From contig NZ_BIFS01000001.1 in NCBI RefSeq assembly GCF_003967555.1, positions 2,542,001 to 2,606,000 on the forward strand: a stretch of DNA of 64,000 nucleotides, written 5' to 3'. Numbering within the stretch: the stretch's first letter is position 1; every line of letters begins with the position of its first letter. Source of the DNA: Dictyobacter kobayashii. GTDB lineage: Bacteria > Chloroflexota > Ktedonobacteria > Ktedonobacterales > Ktedonobacteraceae. Under the pieces are notes generated by a model. That model searched no databases and was not told the DNA's origin. It saw only the letters and a program-made list of their open reading frames with translations. Shown piece by piece: positions 32,914-41,917 of this stretch. Position numbers and translations under genes: made by a program.

Positions 32914-33953
32914 GTGAAAATATTAATTACTGGTGCGACTGGCTTATTAGGTGGGTACCTCATAAAAGAGCTCCAAAAGCGCGGCGAGCAGATACGCGCA
33001 TTGATTTTACCACTTGAAAATGCTGATCTACTGATCCAACAAGGCATTGAGACAATCAGGGGGATATAACCGCTCCAGCGACCCTGGGACCAGCGGTGAA
33101 GGATATCAATATTGTGTTTCACCTGGCTGGCATGATGGGAGTCTGGCGTCCACTGGCGGATTATCGCCAGGTCAATGTCACGGGAACACTAAACCTTTAT
33201 CAAGCGGCCCAACAGGCTGGTGTGCGTCGTTTTGTACATACCAGTTCCCATACTGTCTATGGGCTAGGCCATGGTCATTTTCTGTCTGAGAGCGCGGCCC
33301 TGCGGCCAGATCCCGATCCCTATAGTTTAAGCAAAGCTGAGGCCGATCGCCTGGTGCGCCGCCTGCAGCTCACCAGTCAGATGGAGACGGTCATTATACG
33401 ACCAGGCACCTTCTTTGGTCCTGGTGATCACTTACACTTTGGACGCATGGCACAGAAATTGCAGGCTGGCCGGGGGCTAGTGCTGGGTCGTGGCAACAAC
33501 ATGCTCCCTTTCTGTTATGTCACAGACGTAGCCCAGGGCTTTATACTGGCTGGTTATCATCACAATGCCCCGGGCAACACCTACAATATCACCAATGACC
33601 ATCCGCTCACCCAGCTGCAGATGCTCAATCTGATCGCGGATGCGGTGGGTGGTAGCCGACCACAACTGCACCTTCCTTTCGCGCCTGTTTACTATGGCAG
33701 TATGGTTGCGGAAAATGTGCTGGCCCCATTGACGCGCCGCAAACCCATCGTGACACGGCTGGGAGCCATGATGTTTGGCACTGATAACCGCCATAGCATT
33801 GAAAAGGCGCGGCGCGAACTGGGTTTTCACCCTCAAGTTGAACTACCGGCTGGCATCCTGCAGGCCGCCCAATGGTTTAATACTGGTGGGATGGGGAAGG
33901 CGGCGATAGCAGCCAGTAGTCATATGGCTGCTATCGCTGCGCTGCGCCTTTAA
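32914..33953 (+). pseudogene. NAD-dependent epimerase/dehydratase (extended SDR), frameshifted at a G-run
   Basis: GTG start at 32914 with GGAGGG 7 bp upstream. The first frame carries the Rossmann start (KILITGATGLLGGYLIKEL) and stops at 33069. The second frame carries the rest: NIVFHLAGMMG, VHTSSHTVYG, the active-site DPYSLSKAEADRLV (Tyr-x3-Lys) and the sugar-binding C-terminus. Adding one G to the run at 33059-33063 (five Gs) joins the two parts without a gap (IRGDITAPATLG). The protein would be about 346 residues. This may be a homopolymer error in the sequence, phase variation or a true mutation. The substrate is probably a nucleotide sugar or steroid-like alcohol. Confidence 0.85.
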
Positions 33954-33957
33954 GAGT

Positions 33958-34468
33958 ACGTGCGCTACGCGCCCGACCACCTTATAAGATAGTTGGGGCA
34001 ACAGTGCACAGCACTGTTGCCCCCACTATCTTATAAGGTGGCTCATGCACATTTCACTGTTGCCCCAACTATCTTATAAGGTGGCTCATGTACATTTCAC
34101 TGGTGCCCCCAACTATCTTATAAGGTGGCTCATGCACATTTCACTGGTGCCCCCAACTATCTTATAAGGTGGCTCATGCACATTTCACTGGTACCCCCAA
34201 CTATCTTATAAGTGGTCGGGCGCATTTCACTGTGCCATATCTATCTTATAAGGTGCTCATGCACATTCCACTGGTGCCCCCAACTATCTTATAAGTGGTC
34301 GGGCGCATTTCACTGGTGCCCCCAACTATCTTATAAGTGGTCGGGCGCATTTCACTGGTGCCACATCTATCTTATAAGTGGATCATGCACATTTCACTGG
34401 TTTCACATCTATCCAATACTATGTAGTACAGGAAAGGTGCGGAGCGCCTTTCCTGTACTACATAGTAT
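33958..34468. repeat. Hairpin-capped tandem repeat element R2
   Basis: Left end motif ACGTGCGCTACGCGCCCGACC (33958-33978). Left hairpin with 31-bp arms, one mismatch (33977-34007 and 34011-34041). Then about ten tandem units of 40-44 bp with the core CTATCTTATAAG at 34026, 34069, 34113, 34157, 34201, 34241, 34284, 34326 and 34367, and a diverged one near 34409. Right hairpin with 25-bp arms (34416-34440, 34444-34468). Some units contain GTGGCTCATGCACA and others GTGGTCGGGCGCA. No protein is plausible. Confidence 0.85.
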
Positions 34469-34474
34469 AACCCC

Positions 34475-34711
34475 CTACCTTTTTCTGTGAAGCCAGGGGG
34501 CGGTGGGGCCGGTATCGATGCGGCGGCTGGTTTCTAAGAGAAAGGAGGCGGTGGGTGCGTTGGGCGCCAACTGGTGATCCTGCCTCAGGGTGGCCAGTTC
34601 CGCATAGTGCTGATGGGCCCAGTAGAGATTGACCCGGCATTGCTGGCAATTCTTAGCTTCTAGCATATTGTGTGTTTGACAACGTGGGCAGATATTCTGC
34701 ACTTCCTCCAT
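34475..34711 (-). CDS. Small zinc-ribbon protein
   Basis: 78 residues from the ATG at 34711, with GGAGGA 5 bp upstream. NICPRCQTHNMLEAKNCQQC has the CxxC-x(n)-CxxC pattern of a zinc ribbon; the rest is polar. It lies 26 bp upstream of the response regulator start... on the 3' side of that gene, same strand, so both may be one transcript. Function unknown. Confidence 0.6.
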   Translation of the reverse strand: MEEVQNICPRCQTHNMLEAKNCQQCRVNLYWAHQHYAELATLRQDHQLAPNAPTASFLLETSRRIDTGPTAPWLHRKR

Positions 34712-34736
34712 ATAATCCTCCACAACTAGTATATCT

Positions 34737-35444
34737 TTAAATCAAGCCCATCCGAAGCACTTCAGCGACCGCCTGGGCCCGATCAGCGACCTGAAGTTTG
34801 CGATAGATGTCCTGCAATTTCCGTTTGACCGTGACCTCGCTCCAGAAGTGTCGCAGGGCAATCTCTTTATTGGTACAGCCTTCGGCCACCAGGCGTACTA
34901 TCTCGATCTCTTTCTCGGTTAAGCCAGAGTTTGTACGTGTCTGCTCACGGGTAACGCGGCCAAACTCATCTAAGACCTGCGTCAAAGTATGGGCGTCCCT
35001 CAGCACGCGCTCCCCCTGTTGTACAGCGCGCAAAGCCGCCAGAATATCTTTAGTAGCCAGTGCTTTCTGTAAGTAGCCATGGGCCCCAATCCGAAAAGCT
35101 CGGAAGAGCACATCATCATCAAAGCAGCCAGTAAAAATGACGATATGCACGGCGGGACAGGCACGCAATAGCTGTTGCGCAATATCGAGTCCATCGCCAG
35201 GACCCAGAAAGACATCCAGGAGAATAATATCTGGCTGAAGTTCTAATGCCAGGGTGATCGCTGAATTGCCCTCCGCTGCCTCTCCAACTACCACAAAATC
35301 TGGTTCAGCCGCCAGAAAAGCGCACACACCTGTGCGTACAACTTCATGATCATCTACAACCAGCACGCGAGCAGGTGAGGCTCCAACCAGGGGCCGCTCC
35401 TGCTGCATCTGCTCCTGGTTCGAAAATTGCTCGTCTATATCCAT
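34737..35444 (-). CDS. NarL/LuxR-family response regulator
   Basis: 235 residues from the ATG at 35444 (TAGGAG upstream). The receiver domain has VVDDHE, the phospho-acceptor Asp in ILLDVFLGPGDGLD, the Thr in IFTG, and the Lys in LQKA. The C-terminal HTH is typical: GLTEKEIEIVRLVAEGCTNK, EIALRHFWSEVTVKRKLQDI. The recognition part has Trp-Ser-Glu in place of the common Ser-Glu, a small variation. No histidine kinase is adjacent, so it is an orphan regulator in this window. Confidence 0.88.
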   Translation of the reverse strand: MDIDEQFSNQEQMQQERPLVGASPARVLVVDDHEVVRTGVCAFLAAEPDFVVVGEAAEGNSAITLALELQPDIILLDVFLGPGDGLDIAQQLLRACPAVHIVIFTGCFDDDVLFRAFRIGAHGYLQKALATKDILAALRAVQQGERVLRDAHTLTQVLDEFGRVTREQTRTNSGLTEKEIEIVRLVAEGCTNKEIALRHFWSEVTVKRKLQDIYRKLQVADRAQAVAEVLRMGLI

Positions 35445-35658
35445 CCCCACAACTCCTAACCACAACATGTCTTTTCATAATTCGAATGGAAGTCGATAAT
35501 ACATTATGATTGGCTTAATCAAATGTGCCTATACATAAAATATTATCCTTTCCTTTACCTTCATATTGAACATCAATTTTACTTATTTTGCCCACTAATA
35601 GGAACTATGTCTTGTTATAATAGGAGAATTGGGGGGCTTTTTAGAGTATTCCTCTCCT

Positions 35659-36033
35659 TTGCGGGCGGGCGCTGGCGCGCCCGCCCTGTGTTTATTAAGT
35701 GTGGTAGAAAATGTGCGATGCACATTTTCTACCACACTTAATAAACATTTGTGATTCTAGCACGAAAAATATCATTTTTTCTTATGTGGTGCAAAAAATG
35801 CCAACTACACATTTTCTACCACACTTAATAAACATTTGTGATTCTAGCACGAAAAATATCATTTTTTCTTATGTGGTGCAAAAAAATGCCAACTACACAT
35901 TTTCTACCACACTTAATAAACATTTGTGATTCTAGCACGAAAAATATCATTTTTTCTTATGTGGTGCAAAATTGTGCGGAGCACAATTTTGCACCACATA
36001 AGAAAAAAGGTCGGGCGCGGCAGCGCACGTACG
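35659..36033. repeat. Hairpin-capped tandem repeat element R3
   Basis: Left GC-rich end (35659-35683) and right end (36009-36033; inverse of the R2 left end). Left hairpin: perfect 28-bp arms 35689-35716 and 35720-35747, loop GAT. Three units of 87-88 bp (period positions 35721, 35808, 35896). Right hairpin: perfect 28-bp arms 35950-35977 and 35981-36008, loop GGA. The inner arm of each hairpin is the outer part of the repeat unit itself. The small frames inside are products of the repeat and are not called. Confidence 0.85.
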
Positions 36034-36088
36034 CACGGGAGCGACCCGCTTCCCATTATTATGGGAAGCGGTGCCCTCTTACAGCATG

Positions 36089-37630
36089 TCAGGTTCGATT
36101 TAAAAAAGGCATGGCATAGCGGGCATAAAAATCGGCATGATCCTGTCTTAGCCAGTGTAAAGGGGCCAGCAGAACCGAGGGAATATTCAAGGCCACCGCC
36201 CGTTGGAGGGCTGCCAGAGCCTCTTCATCGCGGCCCATACTGGCACCGATCATGCCCTTCCAAAAGTAGGCATCCCAGCGATCGAGGTTCAGAGCCAGCG
36301 CATACTCCAATTCCTGTAGGGCGAGCGTATGGCGCTGACGTAAAAAATTGGCCACACCACGACAGACATAAGCGGAATAGGCCGCTGGCTCCGCAGCAGC
36401 GATCTGCTCTAAGCGTTCAGCCATAGTGGCATCGGGCTGTAAAGAACATAGATCAATCCACTGGGCCATCCAGCCATGATCAGCATGCGATGAATCTAGA
36501 TGCCAGCTCCGGCGGCAATCGCGGGCCGCCTGCTGCAAGTCACGCAAATAGAGATAGGCCTCGCCCCGATTGGTATAGGCGCAGGCAAAATCGGGTCGTA
36601 GCTCAATAGCCCGATTGAGATCCTCAATTGCACGCGCGGGCTGCTCTAGATAGATGTACATAGTGCCGCGACTAAAGATAGCCATTACATCACAGGGATC
36701 GTATGCCAGGATACGGCTATAGTCGGTCGCCGCTTCCTGATAGCGCTTGAGTCGCACATAGATGCCAGCGCGATCGTGGTAGACGGCCGTAAAGGTTGGA
36801 TGCAGAGAGAGGGCTAACGTGTAATCCGCCAGCGCCTGTTGCACCGCTAGCTGGGCATCATGTGCCAGGCCACGATTATAATAGACAGTGGCCAGATTGG
36901 GGTCGAGCACGAGAGCTTGATCGAAATCCGTTATCGCCTCGCTATAGTGTTCAAGCAGGCGATAAGCCTCACCCCGATTATTATAGGTAAAAGCCGTCTG
37001 TGGTTGGAGCGTAAGAGCTTTATGATAGTGTTCTAAGGCCGCTTCAGGATGTCCACTATCCGTATAGGTAGCCCCCAGGCGATTGAGCAAGATTATATCG
37101 TCCGGTTTGAAACGAAGGGCTTGGTAGAAATCCGCGATTGCCTCATCAAAGCGTTCCAATGCCGCGTAAGCCTGGCCCCGACTACTATATGCTCCCAGAC
37201 GACCAGCATGCTGTGCATCCAATAAAATAGCTCGATCTAGATTTAAAATGGCCTGCTCATATTCTTCCATCACAATATAGACCAGCCCACGGCCAATAAG
37301 CGGCTGTATATCCTGAGCATTCAGAGCAACGGCCATGCTGAAATCGTGCAGAGCGCGCCGATTATTATGCTGCAAATAATAGATGATACCGCGTTGATAA
37401 TAAGCCTGCCCATAAGTAGGTTGGAGCTCGACCACGCGCTGGATATCACTGAGCGCCAGTTCATATTCATTCAAGCTGCGATACACCAGGGCTCGATTAT
37501 AGTAAGAGGAGGCTTCCTGAGGTTGGTTTTGAATGGCCTGGCTAAATTCTGCCAGTGCCCGTTGATAATCGCCAGACAGCGCATAGTCAGCACCGCGTTT
37601 GTTATAATCCGAAACGTCACCGGTGGTCAT
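36089..37630 (-). CDS. Large TPR-repeat protein
   Basis: 513 residues from the ATG at 37630 (AAGGAG upstream; the TTG at 37654 is less likely). It is almost entirely TPR units of 34 residues with the pattern ...YNRGLAHDAQLAVQQALADY...; at least twelve are visible, for example YNKRGADYALSGDYQRALAE and YNNRGEAYRLLEHYSEAITD. No TM or signal. It probably serves as a scaffold. It lies between two repeat-rich intergenic regions with no linked gene. Confidence 0.88.
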   Translation of the reverse strand: MTTGDVSDYNKRGADYALSGDYQRALAEFSQAIQNQPQEASSYYNRALVYRSLNEYELALSDIQRVVELQPTYGQAYYQRGIIYYLQHNNRRALHDFSMAVALNAQDIQPLIGRGLVYIVMEEYEQAILNLDRAILLDAQHAGRLGAYSSRGQAYAALERFDEAIADFYQALRFKPDDIILLNRLGATYTDSGHPEAALEHYHKALTLQPQTAFTYNNRGEAYRLLEHYSEAITDFDQALVLDPNLATVYYNRGLAHDAQLAVQQALADYTLALSLHPTFTAVYHDRAGIYVRLKRYQEAATDYSRILAYDPCDVMAIFSRGTMYIYLEQPARAIEDLNRAIELRPDFACAYTNRGEAYLYLRDLQQAARDCRRSWHLDSSHADHGWMAQWIDLCSLQPDATMAERLEQIAAAEPAAYSAYVCRGVANFLRQRHTLALQELEYALALNLDRWDAYFWKGMIGASMGRDEEALAALQRAVALNIPSVLLAPLHWLRQDHADFYARYAMPFLNRT

Positions 37631-37825
37631 CACCTCTGTCTCCTTTATCCCCAATAGTAATGTATATCAATTTGTTAAATGCAATGTGTATATACTAATA
37701 ATGACGAACAAAGCAGGTATTTCTATCGCTGTATTATAGGGTATCAGTATATTATTGATTAAACGCAGAATAGCCAATTTGTCTTCATGGGGATAGATGT
37801 AAGAAAATAAAGGGCACAGATAAAA

Positions 37826-37854
37826 TAAGCCATGATCAGCTTGATCATGGCTTA
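37826..37854 (-). terminator. Hairpin terminator after the monooxygenase-domain gene
   Basis: Perfect 13-bp arms TAAGCCATGATCA/TGATCATGGCTTA with a 3-base loop, 26 bp beyond the stop codon at 37880; the minus strand continues with TTTTATCTG. Confidence 0.65.
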
Positions 37855-37879
37855 CCCGGCGCAACGGAATAGCATTGAC

Positions 37880-38251
37880 TCAGGCGCTACCTACCTGTGG
37901 CAGGGGAAGAGAAATGGTCCCCGGCCGCTGGAAAACCTCATCTGTAAACACAACTTTATACATCTGGGGAGCCATTGTAGCTATTTCTTTGACCTTGCTA
38001 AACAGTTCTTGCACATCAGGATGCTGCATCATTGTCTCTATATCTTCCTGACTACGCCATTGAGCATAATTAACAACACTTCTCCCATCCAGACTTTGAT
38101 GGAAGTTCGCCGAAACATAGCCTGGCATAAAACGAATCACGGCAGTGGTTGCCCTGATTAAGAGATTAAGTAAGCGCTGCTGATTCTGCGGTTCGACCGT
38201 GAAGACATTCACCACAGTAATAACAGGTCGGTCTTTGGCAATTCTGGTCAT
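37880..38251 (-). CDS. Antibiotic-biosynthesis-monooxygenase (ABM) domain protein
   Basis: 123 residues from the ATG at 38251 (GGGAGA 8 bp upstream). ITVVNVFTVEPQNQQRLLNLL, then PGYVSANFHQSLDGRSVVNY and AQWRSQEDIETM, is the ferredoxin-like ABM fold. Members act on aromatic polyketides or bind heme; the substrate here is unknown. It is encoded next to a broken MFS exporter on the same strand, a pairing often seen for small-molecule detoxification. Confidence 0.8.
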   Translation of the reverse strand: MTRIAKDRPVITVVNVFTVEPQNQQRLLNLLIRATTAVIRFMPGYVSANFHQSLDGRSVVNYAQWRSQEDIETMMQHPDVQELFSKVKEIATMAPQMYKVVFTDEVFQRPGTISLPLPQVGSA

Positions 38252-38415
38252 CGTATCATCTCCCACCTGATACAAAATCCCTGCATATATATATTCACAC
38301 GCTGGAAGCAGCCCATGAGAAACAGCCAATAATATTGGATGAATTACGTATGGGCTGCCCTTTGTTTCTAGAAGACGAAGGCCCGCGCTATTCAGGATAA
38401 ATCATGACCCAGACC

Positions 38416-39937
38416 TCAGCGGGCCACCTTACGCGTCTCTTTACCGCGCACCAGCGAAGCCAGCACGCCCAAGACGGCGATACAGGCACAGACAATAAAG
38501 GTCACGTGAAAACTATGCACAAAGATCTGCTGTAGCTCTCCTGTTTGTCCACCAGCATGCCCGGAGGCCAGCAGGTTACCAGCCGTAGCGCCCCCAGACC
38601 AGAGAAGATCGCGCCAGCCAATGCGATACTCAAGCTTTGACCCATGGTGCGGGCAGTAGCCAGGAAACCCGAAGCACTGCCTTGATGTTGAGGAGGGGCC
38701 GCCCTAACAGGGCGCTATTATTTGGTGACTGGAAAATAGACTGACCGATACCAGTAATCACTAAAGGCCAGACGATCCCCCAGATAGGAGTATGTTCATT
38801 TAGAAAGCTAATAAAGACCAGGCCAAGGCCGGCAATCGTCAATCCACCAGCAGCCAGCCAGCGTGTGCCGATACGATCAGCCAGCGAGCCACTGATAGGT
38901 GCAATAAAAGCAATCATAAGTGGCAGCGGTGTTAATAAGAAACCAGACAGCTCGCTGGAAAAGCCACGCAACTCTTCCAGATAGAATGGCAACATAAAAC
39001 TGACCGCGAACAGGGCCAGGAAGCTGATTATCAGGCTAAGCAGGGCGGAAGTAAAAACACGATTCTTAAGCAGCGAAAGCACAATCGCCGGATTGGGTAC
39101 CCGAAGTTCCACAAAGGGCAATATAATCAGTGCCAGGGCGCCAACAATGAGTAGCACCAGAATAGGAACAGAGCCCCAGCCTAATTCCTGGGCAAAGGAG
39201 AGTCCGGCTGTCACACAGGCTAATCCTATGGCTAACAAGGTCGCCCCCAGTGGATCAAAGCGTCCAGGGTTGCGCTTCGTTTTTTCCTTGATAAACACCA
39301 GGGTTGCAATCAGACCCAGGATACCAAAAGGTAGATTGACAAAGAAGATCCAGCGCCAGGTAAAGTAGCCTGTAATCAGCCCTCCCAGGATTGGTCCAAC
39401 ACTTACTCCCAACGATACAGTAATAGCATTAAGCCCCAGAGCACGCCCTCTTTCATGAGAGGGGAAAGCGGAAGTTAACATAGCGGGGCTCACGGCCAGC
39501 AAGAGCGCGCCTCCCAGACCCTGTAGGGCGCGGGCAGCAATTAAAAAAGCCAGCGTGGGAGCCAGTCCACAGAGGGCGGAACTGCCGGTGAAAAAAATCA
39601 GTCCAGTTAACCATACGATCTTGCGCCCGAGCATATCCGCCAGCCGCCCGGCCGTCAACAAGATCGCCGCCGTCACCACCAGGTACGCAATCACCACCCA
39701 TTCGATCGCCCCACTCAATGGAACGCCAAAACTTTTGGCGATAGCAGGCAAACTAATATTAACAATTGACGAATCCAGGGTCGCCATAAAAACGCCGATC
39801 GCCACCACCAATAACGTCGTCCACTTCCCGTTTTGGGACTGTACAGCACCACCGGTGGAGGCTTGATTGACCGGATTCTCAGAGGCTTGATTTTCCTTAT
39901 TCACATGCGATTGAGCACTATTTTCCTGTTGCTTCAT
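38416..39937 (-). pseudogene. DHA2-family MFS exporter with two frameshifts near the 3' end
   Basis: Start ATG at 39937. TM1 with MATLDSSIVNISLPAIAKSF, the motif A region LTAGRLADMLGRK and motif C (SLGVSVGPILGG) are intact. The frame stops at 38630 after SPNNSALLG. The rest can be read in two more frames: AAPPQHQGSASGFLATARTM... and ATAGNLLASGHAGGQTGELQ... to KETRKVAR, stop at 38416. Each junction needs one extra base in a G/C run: 38702-38704 (three Cs, four expected) and 38591-38595 (five Cs, six expected). Two undercalled runs in one gene suggest base errors. If restored it is an active-looking 14-TM pump of about 505 residues. Confidence 0.85.
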
Positions 39938-40040
39938 ATCAAATTCCAATTTTCAAAAACGCTAACAAGTTACATATGCAAATGCAAATACCAGAAGGCT
40001 ATCTCAACACAGACGTCACAAACTGATGGTTCTGGTACCA

Positions 40041-40811
40041 CTAATGTTTGATAAAGAAGTACAGGGTCATCGCAAATCCAACCACAATTACAAAGAGGCG
40101 AATCCACTTTTGATCAATCTTGCGTGCATAGTAAGCGCCACCATATCCGCCAATAATAGCCCCCACAACCATCACAATGGCCTCGGGCCAGAAGACGGCT
40201 CCAGCCACCACAAAGGTAATCACAGCCACACCATTGATGCAGGTTGCCAGCAAGGTCTTGAGGCCATTCATAACGTGAATATTTTCCAGGCCCATCAATG
40301 CCAGGGTTGCCAGCATCAGAATACCGATCCCACCGCCAAAATAGCCGCCATAAATGGCGATCACAAACTGGGCAATCGATATTCCAACTAACTGACCAAC
40401 CGAAAGGGCCGAGCGCTCAATCCGACGCAACCGTAACTGTCTGGTAACCGGACCGCTAAAAGCGAACAGGAGGGTAGCAATCAACAATAGGTAAGGAAGC
40501 AAAGTAGTAAAAATAGAGGGAGGAGTAATCAGGAGTAAAATTGCTCCCAGCACACCACCGATCAAGCTGGTAATTACCAGTACGATCAATAGACGCCGAT
40601 CTATTTCCTTTAGCTCACGACGATACGCGCCAGCCCCCGCTACCGATCCAGGCCAGAGGGCGACCGTGCTGGTGGCATTCGCAGGAATGGGTGGCACACC
40701 AGCAAAAATTAAGGTCGGAAAAGTAAAGAAGCTTCCGCCGCCCGCCACTGAATTGAGGGTTCCGCCAATTACCGCCACCAGAAACAGTAAAAGAACATTT
40801 AAAAGAGACAT
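40041..40811 (-). CDS. TauE/SafE-family membrane transporter
   Basis: 256 residues with about 8 TM helices. The two half-motifs are GGTLNSVAGGGSFFTFPTLI near the N-terminus and AIYGGYFGGGIGILMLATLA in the second half. The family exports sulfite or sulfonates, or otherwise acts as a permease; the substrate cannot be told. It is 104 bp upstream of the MFS gene in the same orientation and may be co-transcribed. Confidence 0.88.
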   Translation of the reverse strand: MSLLNVLLLFLVAVIGGTLNSVAGGGSFFTFPTLIFAGVPPIPANATSTVALWPGSVAGAGAYRRELKEIDRRLLIVLVITSLIGGVLGAILLLITPPSIFTTLLPYLLLIATLLFAFSGPVTRQLRLRRIERSALSVGQLVGISIAQFVIAIYGGYFGGGIGILMLATLALMGLENIHVMNGLKTLLATCINGVAVITFVVAGAVFWPEAIVMVVGAIIGGYGGAYYARKIDQKWIRLFVIVVGFAMTLYFFIKH

Positions 40812-41138
40812 ACAGGCACCTTTATACCGTTGCTAATAACGAAGTTCATAATATTGACAAGTATAGCACTCATCCGAGAGAGAGACGATAGAAAGCAGAT
40901 CTATTTTTGCTATCCAAACCATACACCTGTTACTAAATGGCACTGTTATATAACCTTACATCAAGTTTCTCACCAAATAAGAAAAAAGTCATGAGGTATT
41001 GCGGATTAAGCTATCAGCATATAGTATCAAACTATAAAATAGTGCAGAATATAAGAGTTATCCTGTCACTAATACATAGATGACTTTGCACACACAAATA
41101 GAGATTCTATGCAAGGCAGCAGCTGAACGTGTACAGGA
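40812..41138. other. Divergent intergenic region
   Basis: A/T-rich region between the divergently transcribed TauE-like gene and the gene at 41139; it must hold both promoters. I cannot pick convincing -35/-10 pairs. Confidence 0.4.
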
Positions 41139-41855
41139 ATGAAAGTACGTGGGTTGTATGGCCTCAGAAAGGACGTTTTCTTGTCGCAGTCAGTTAAGTA
41201 TATTCTATTGCTCGTAGTCGTCTTTTTGCTTGGTGCGCTCATCACTGTTGCCATCATTATACCAGACAACATTTCATCGCTCGCCGTGGCGCAGGGACCA
41301 GCGAATACGACATCGACCACGGGCACGCCAGACGCGGCGCTTCCACCAGCCGAACAGATCCAGCAATTGGCGCAAAGTAGCAATGCTTTCGCCAATTTAT
41401 CGGGAAACATCGATGTTAAATATAATCAGGGCAACGCGCAAATCACTGAAAAGCTTTACAAGATCAGTGATATCGCTCAAGGGCGCGACCAGGTAAAACA
41501 TGACTGCTTCACTATTCAGCGTGCAATCTGGAATGCAAATATCAGTCAGTTGAATTCGGTCAAGGTGCTCTTTGCGGCACCGGTCAGCGATAAATATGGC
41601 AATATTACTCCCAATGAAAACGTTGGCAGCTGTACTTTAAATAATGCGACTGCCAAAAAAGTCGTCTGGGAAAATCTCTCTTATCAGCGAGCATGGGATG
41701 GTACAGGCGTAGTCAGTGGTAGTACTCCGGTCGCCAGCAGCACTCCTAATCCATTCGCGACAGCAACCCCTATAGTAGTCAATACTGCTACTTATGTATA
41801 TGACGCACACAGCTTTGTCGGGCTACTGGCCACCAATCCAACGCCCACAAATTAA
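41139..41855 (+). CDS. Membrane-anchored extracellular protein, unknown
   Basis: 238 residues. A short basic N-terminus, one TM helix (YILLLVVVFLLGALITVAII), then an outside domain with a Thr/Ala linker, two Cys (HDCFTIQ and GSCTLNN) that may form a disulfide, and a Ser/Thr/Pro-rich C-terminal part. No family recognised. Terminated by a very strong hairpin shared with the convergent amidohydrolase gene. Its start has no strong ribosome site. Confidence 0.6.
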   Translation: MKVRGLYGLRKDVFLSQSVKYILLLVVVFLLGALITVAIIIPDNISSLAVAQGPANTTSTTGTPDAALPPAEQIQQLAQSSNAFANLSGNIDVKYNQGNAQITEKLYKISDIAQGRDQVKHDCFTIQRAIWNANISQLNSVKVLFAAPVSDKYGNITPNENVGSCTLNNATAKKVVWENLSYQRAWDGTGVVSGSTPVASSTPNPFATATPIVVNTATYVYDAHSFVGLLATNPTPTN

Positions 41856-41916
41856 ATATTTCAGAACAAAAAAGTTGCCGAAACTGTTTCGGCAACTTTT
41901 TTGTTCTGAAATATTT
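41854..41916. terminator. Bidirectional terminator, perfect 30-bp arms
   Basis: Arms at 41854-41883 and 41887-41916 with a 3-base loop (CTG). The GTTGCC...GGCAAC core is flanked by A- and T-runs on both sides, fitting termination for both convergent genes. Confidence 0.9.
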
Positions 41917-41917
41917 A

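Noticed and set aside
34026..34420. Possible CRISPR array
   Set aside because: Units are contiguous tandem copies with no unique spacers between conserved repeats, and no cas gene is near.
34212..34490. Plus-strand frame of 92 codons in R2
   Set aside because: Its repeats of FHWCPQLSYKW are simply the translated tandem array.
35711..36119. Overlapping plus-strand frames in R3
   Set aside because: They repeat the 87-88 bp units and lack ribosome sites.
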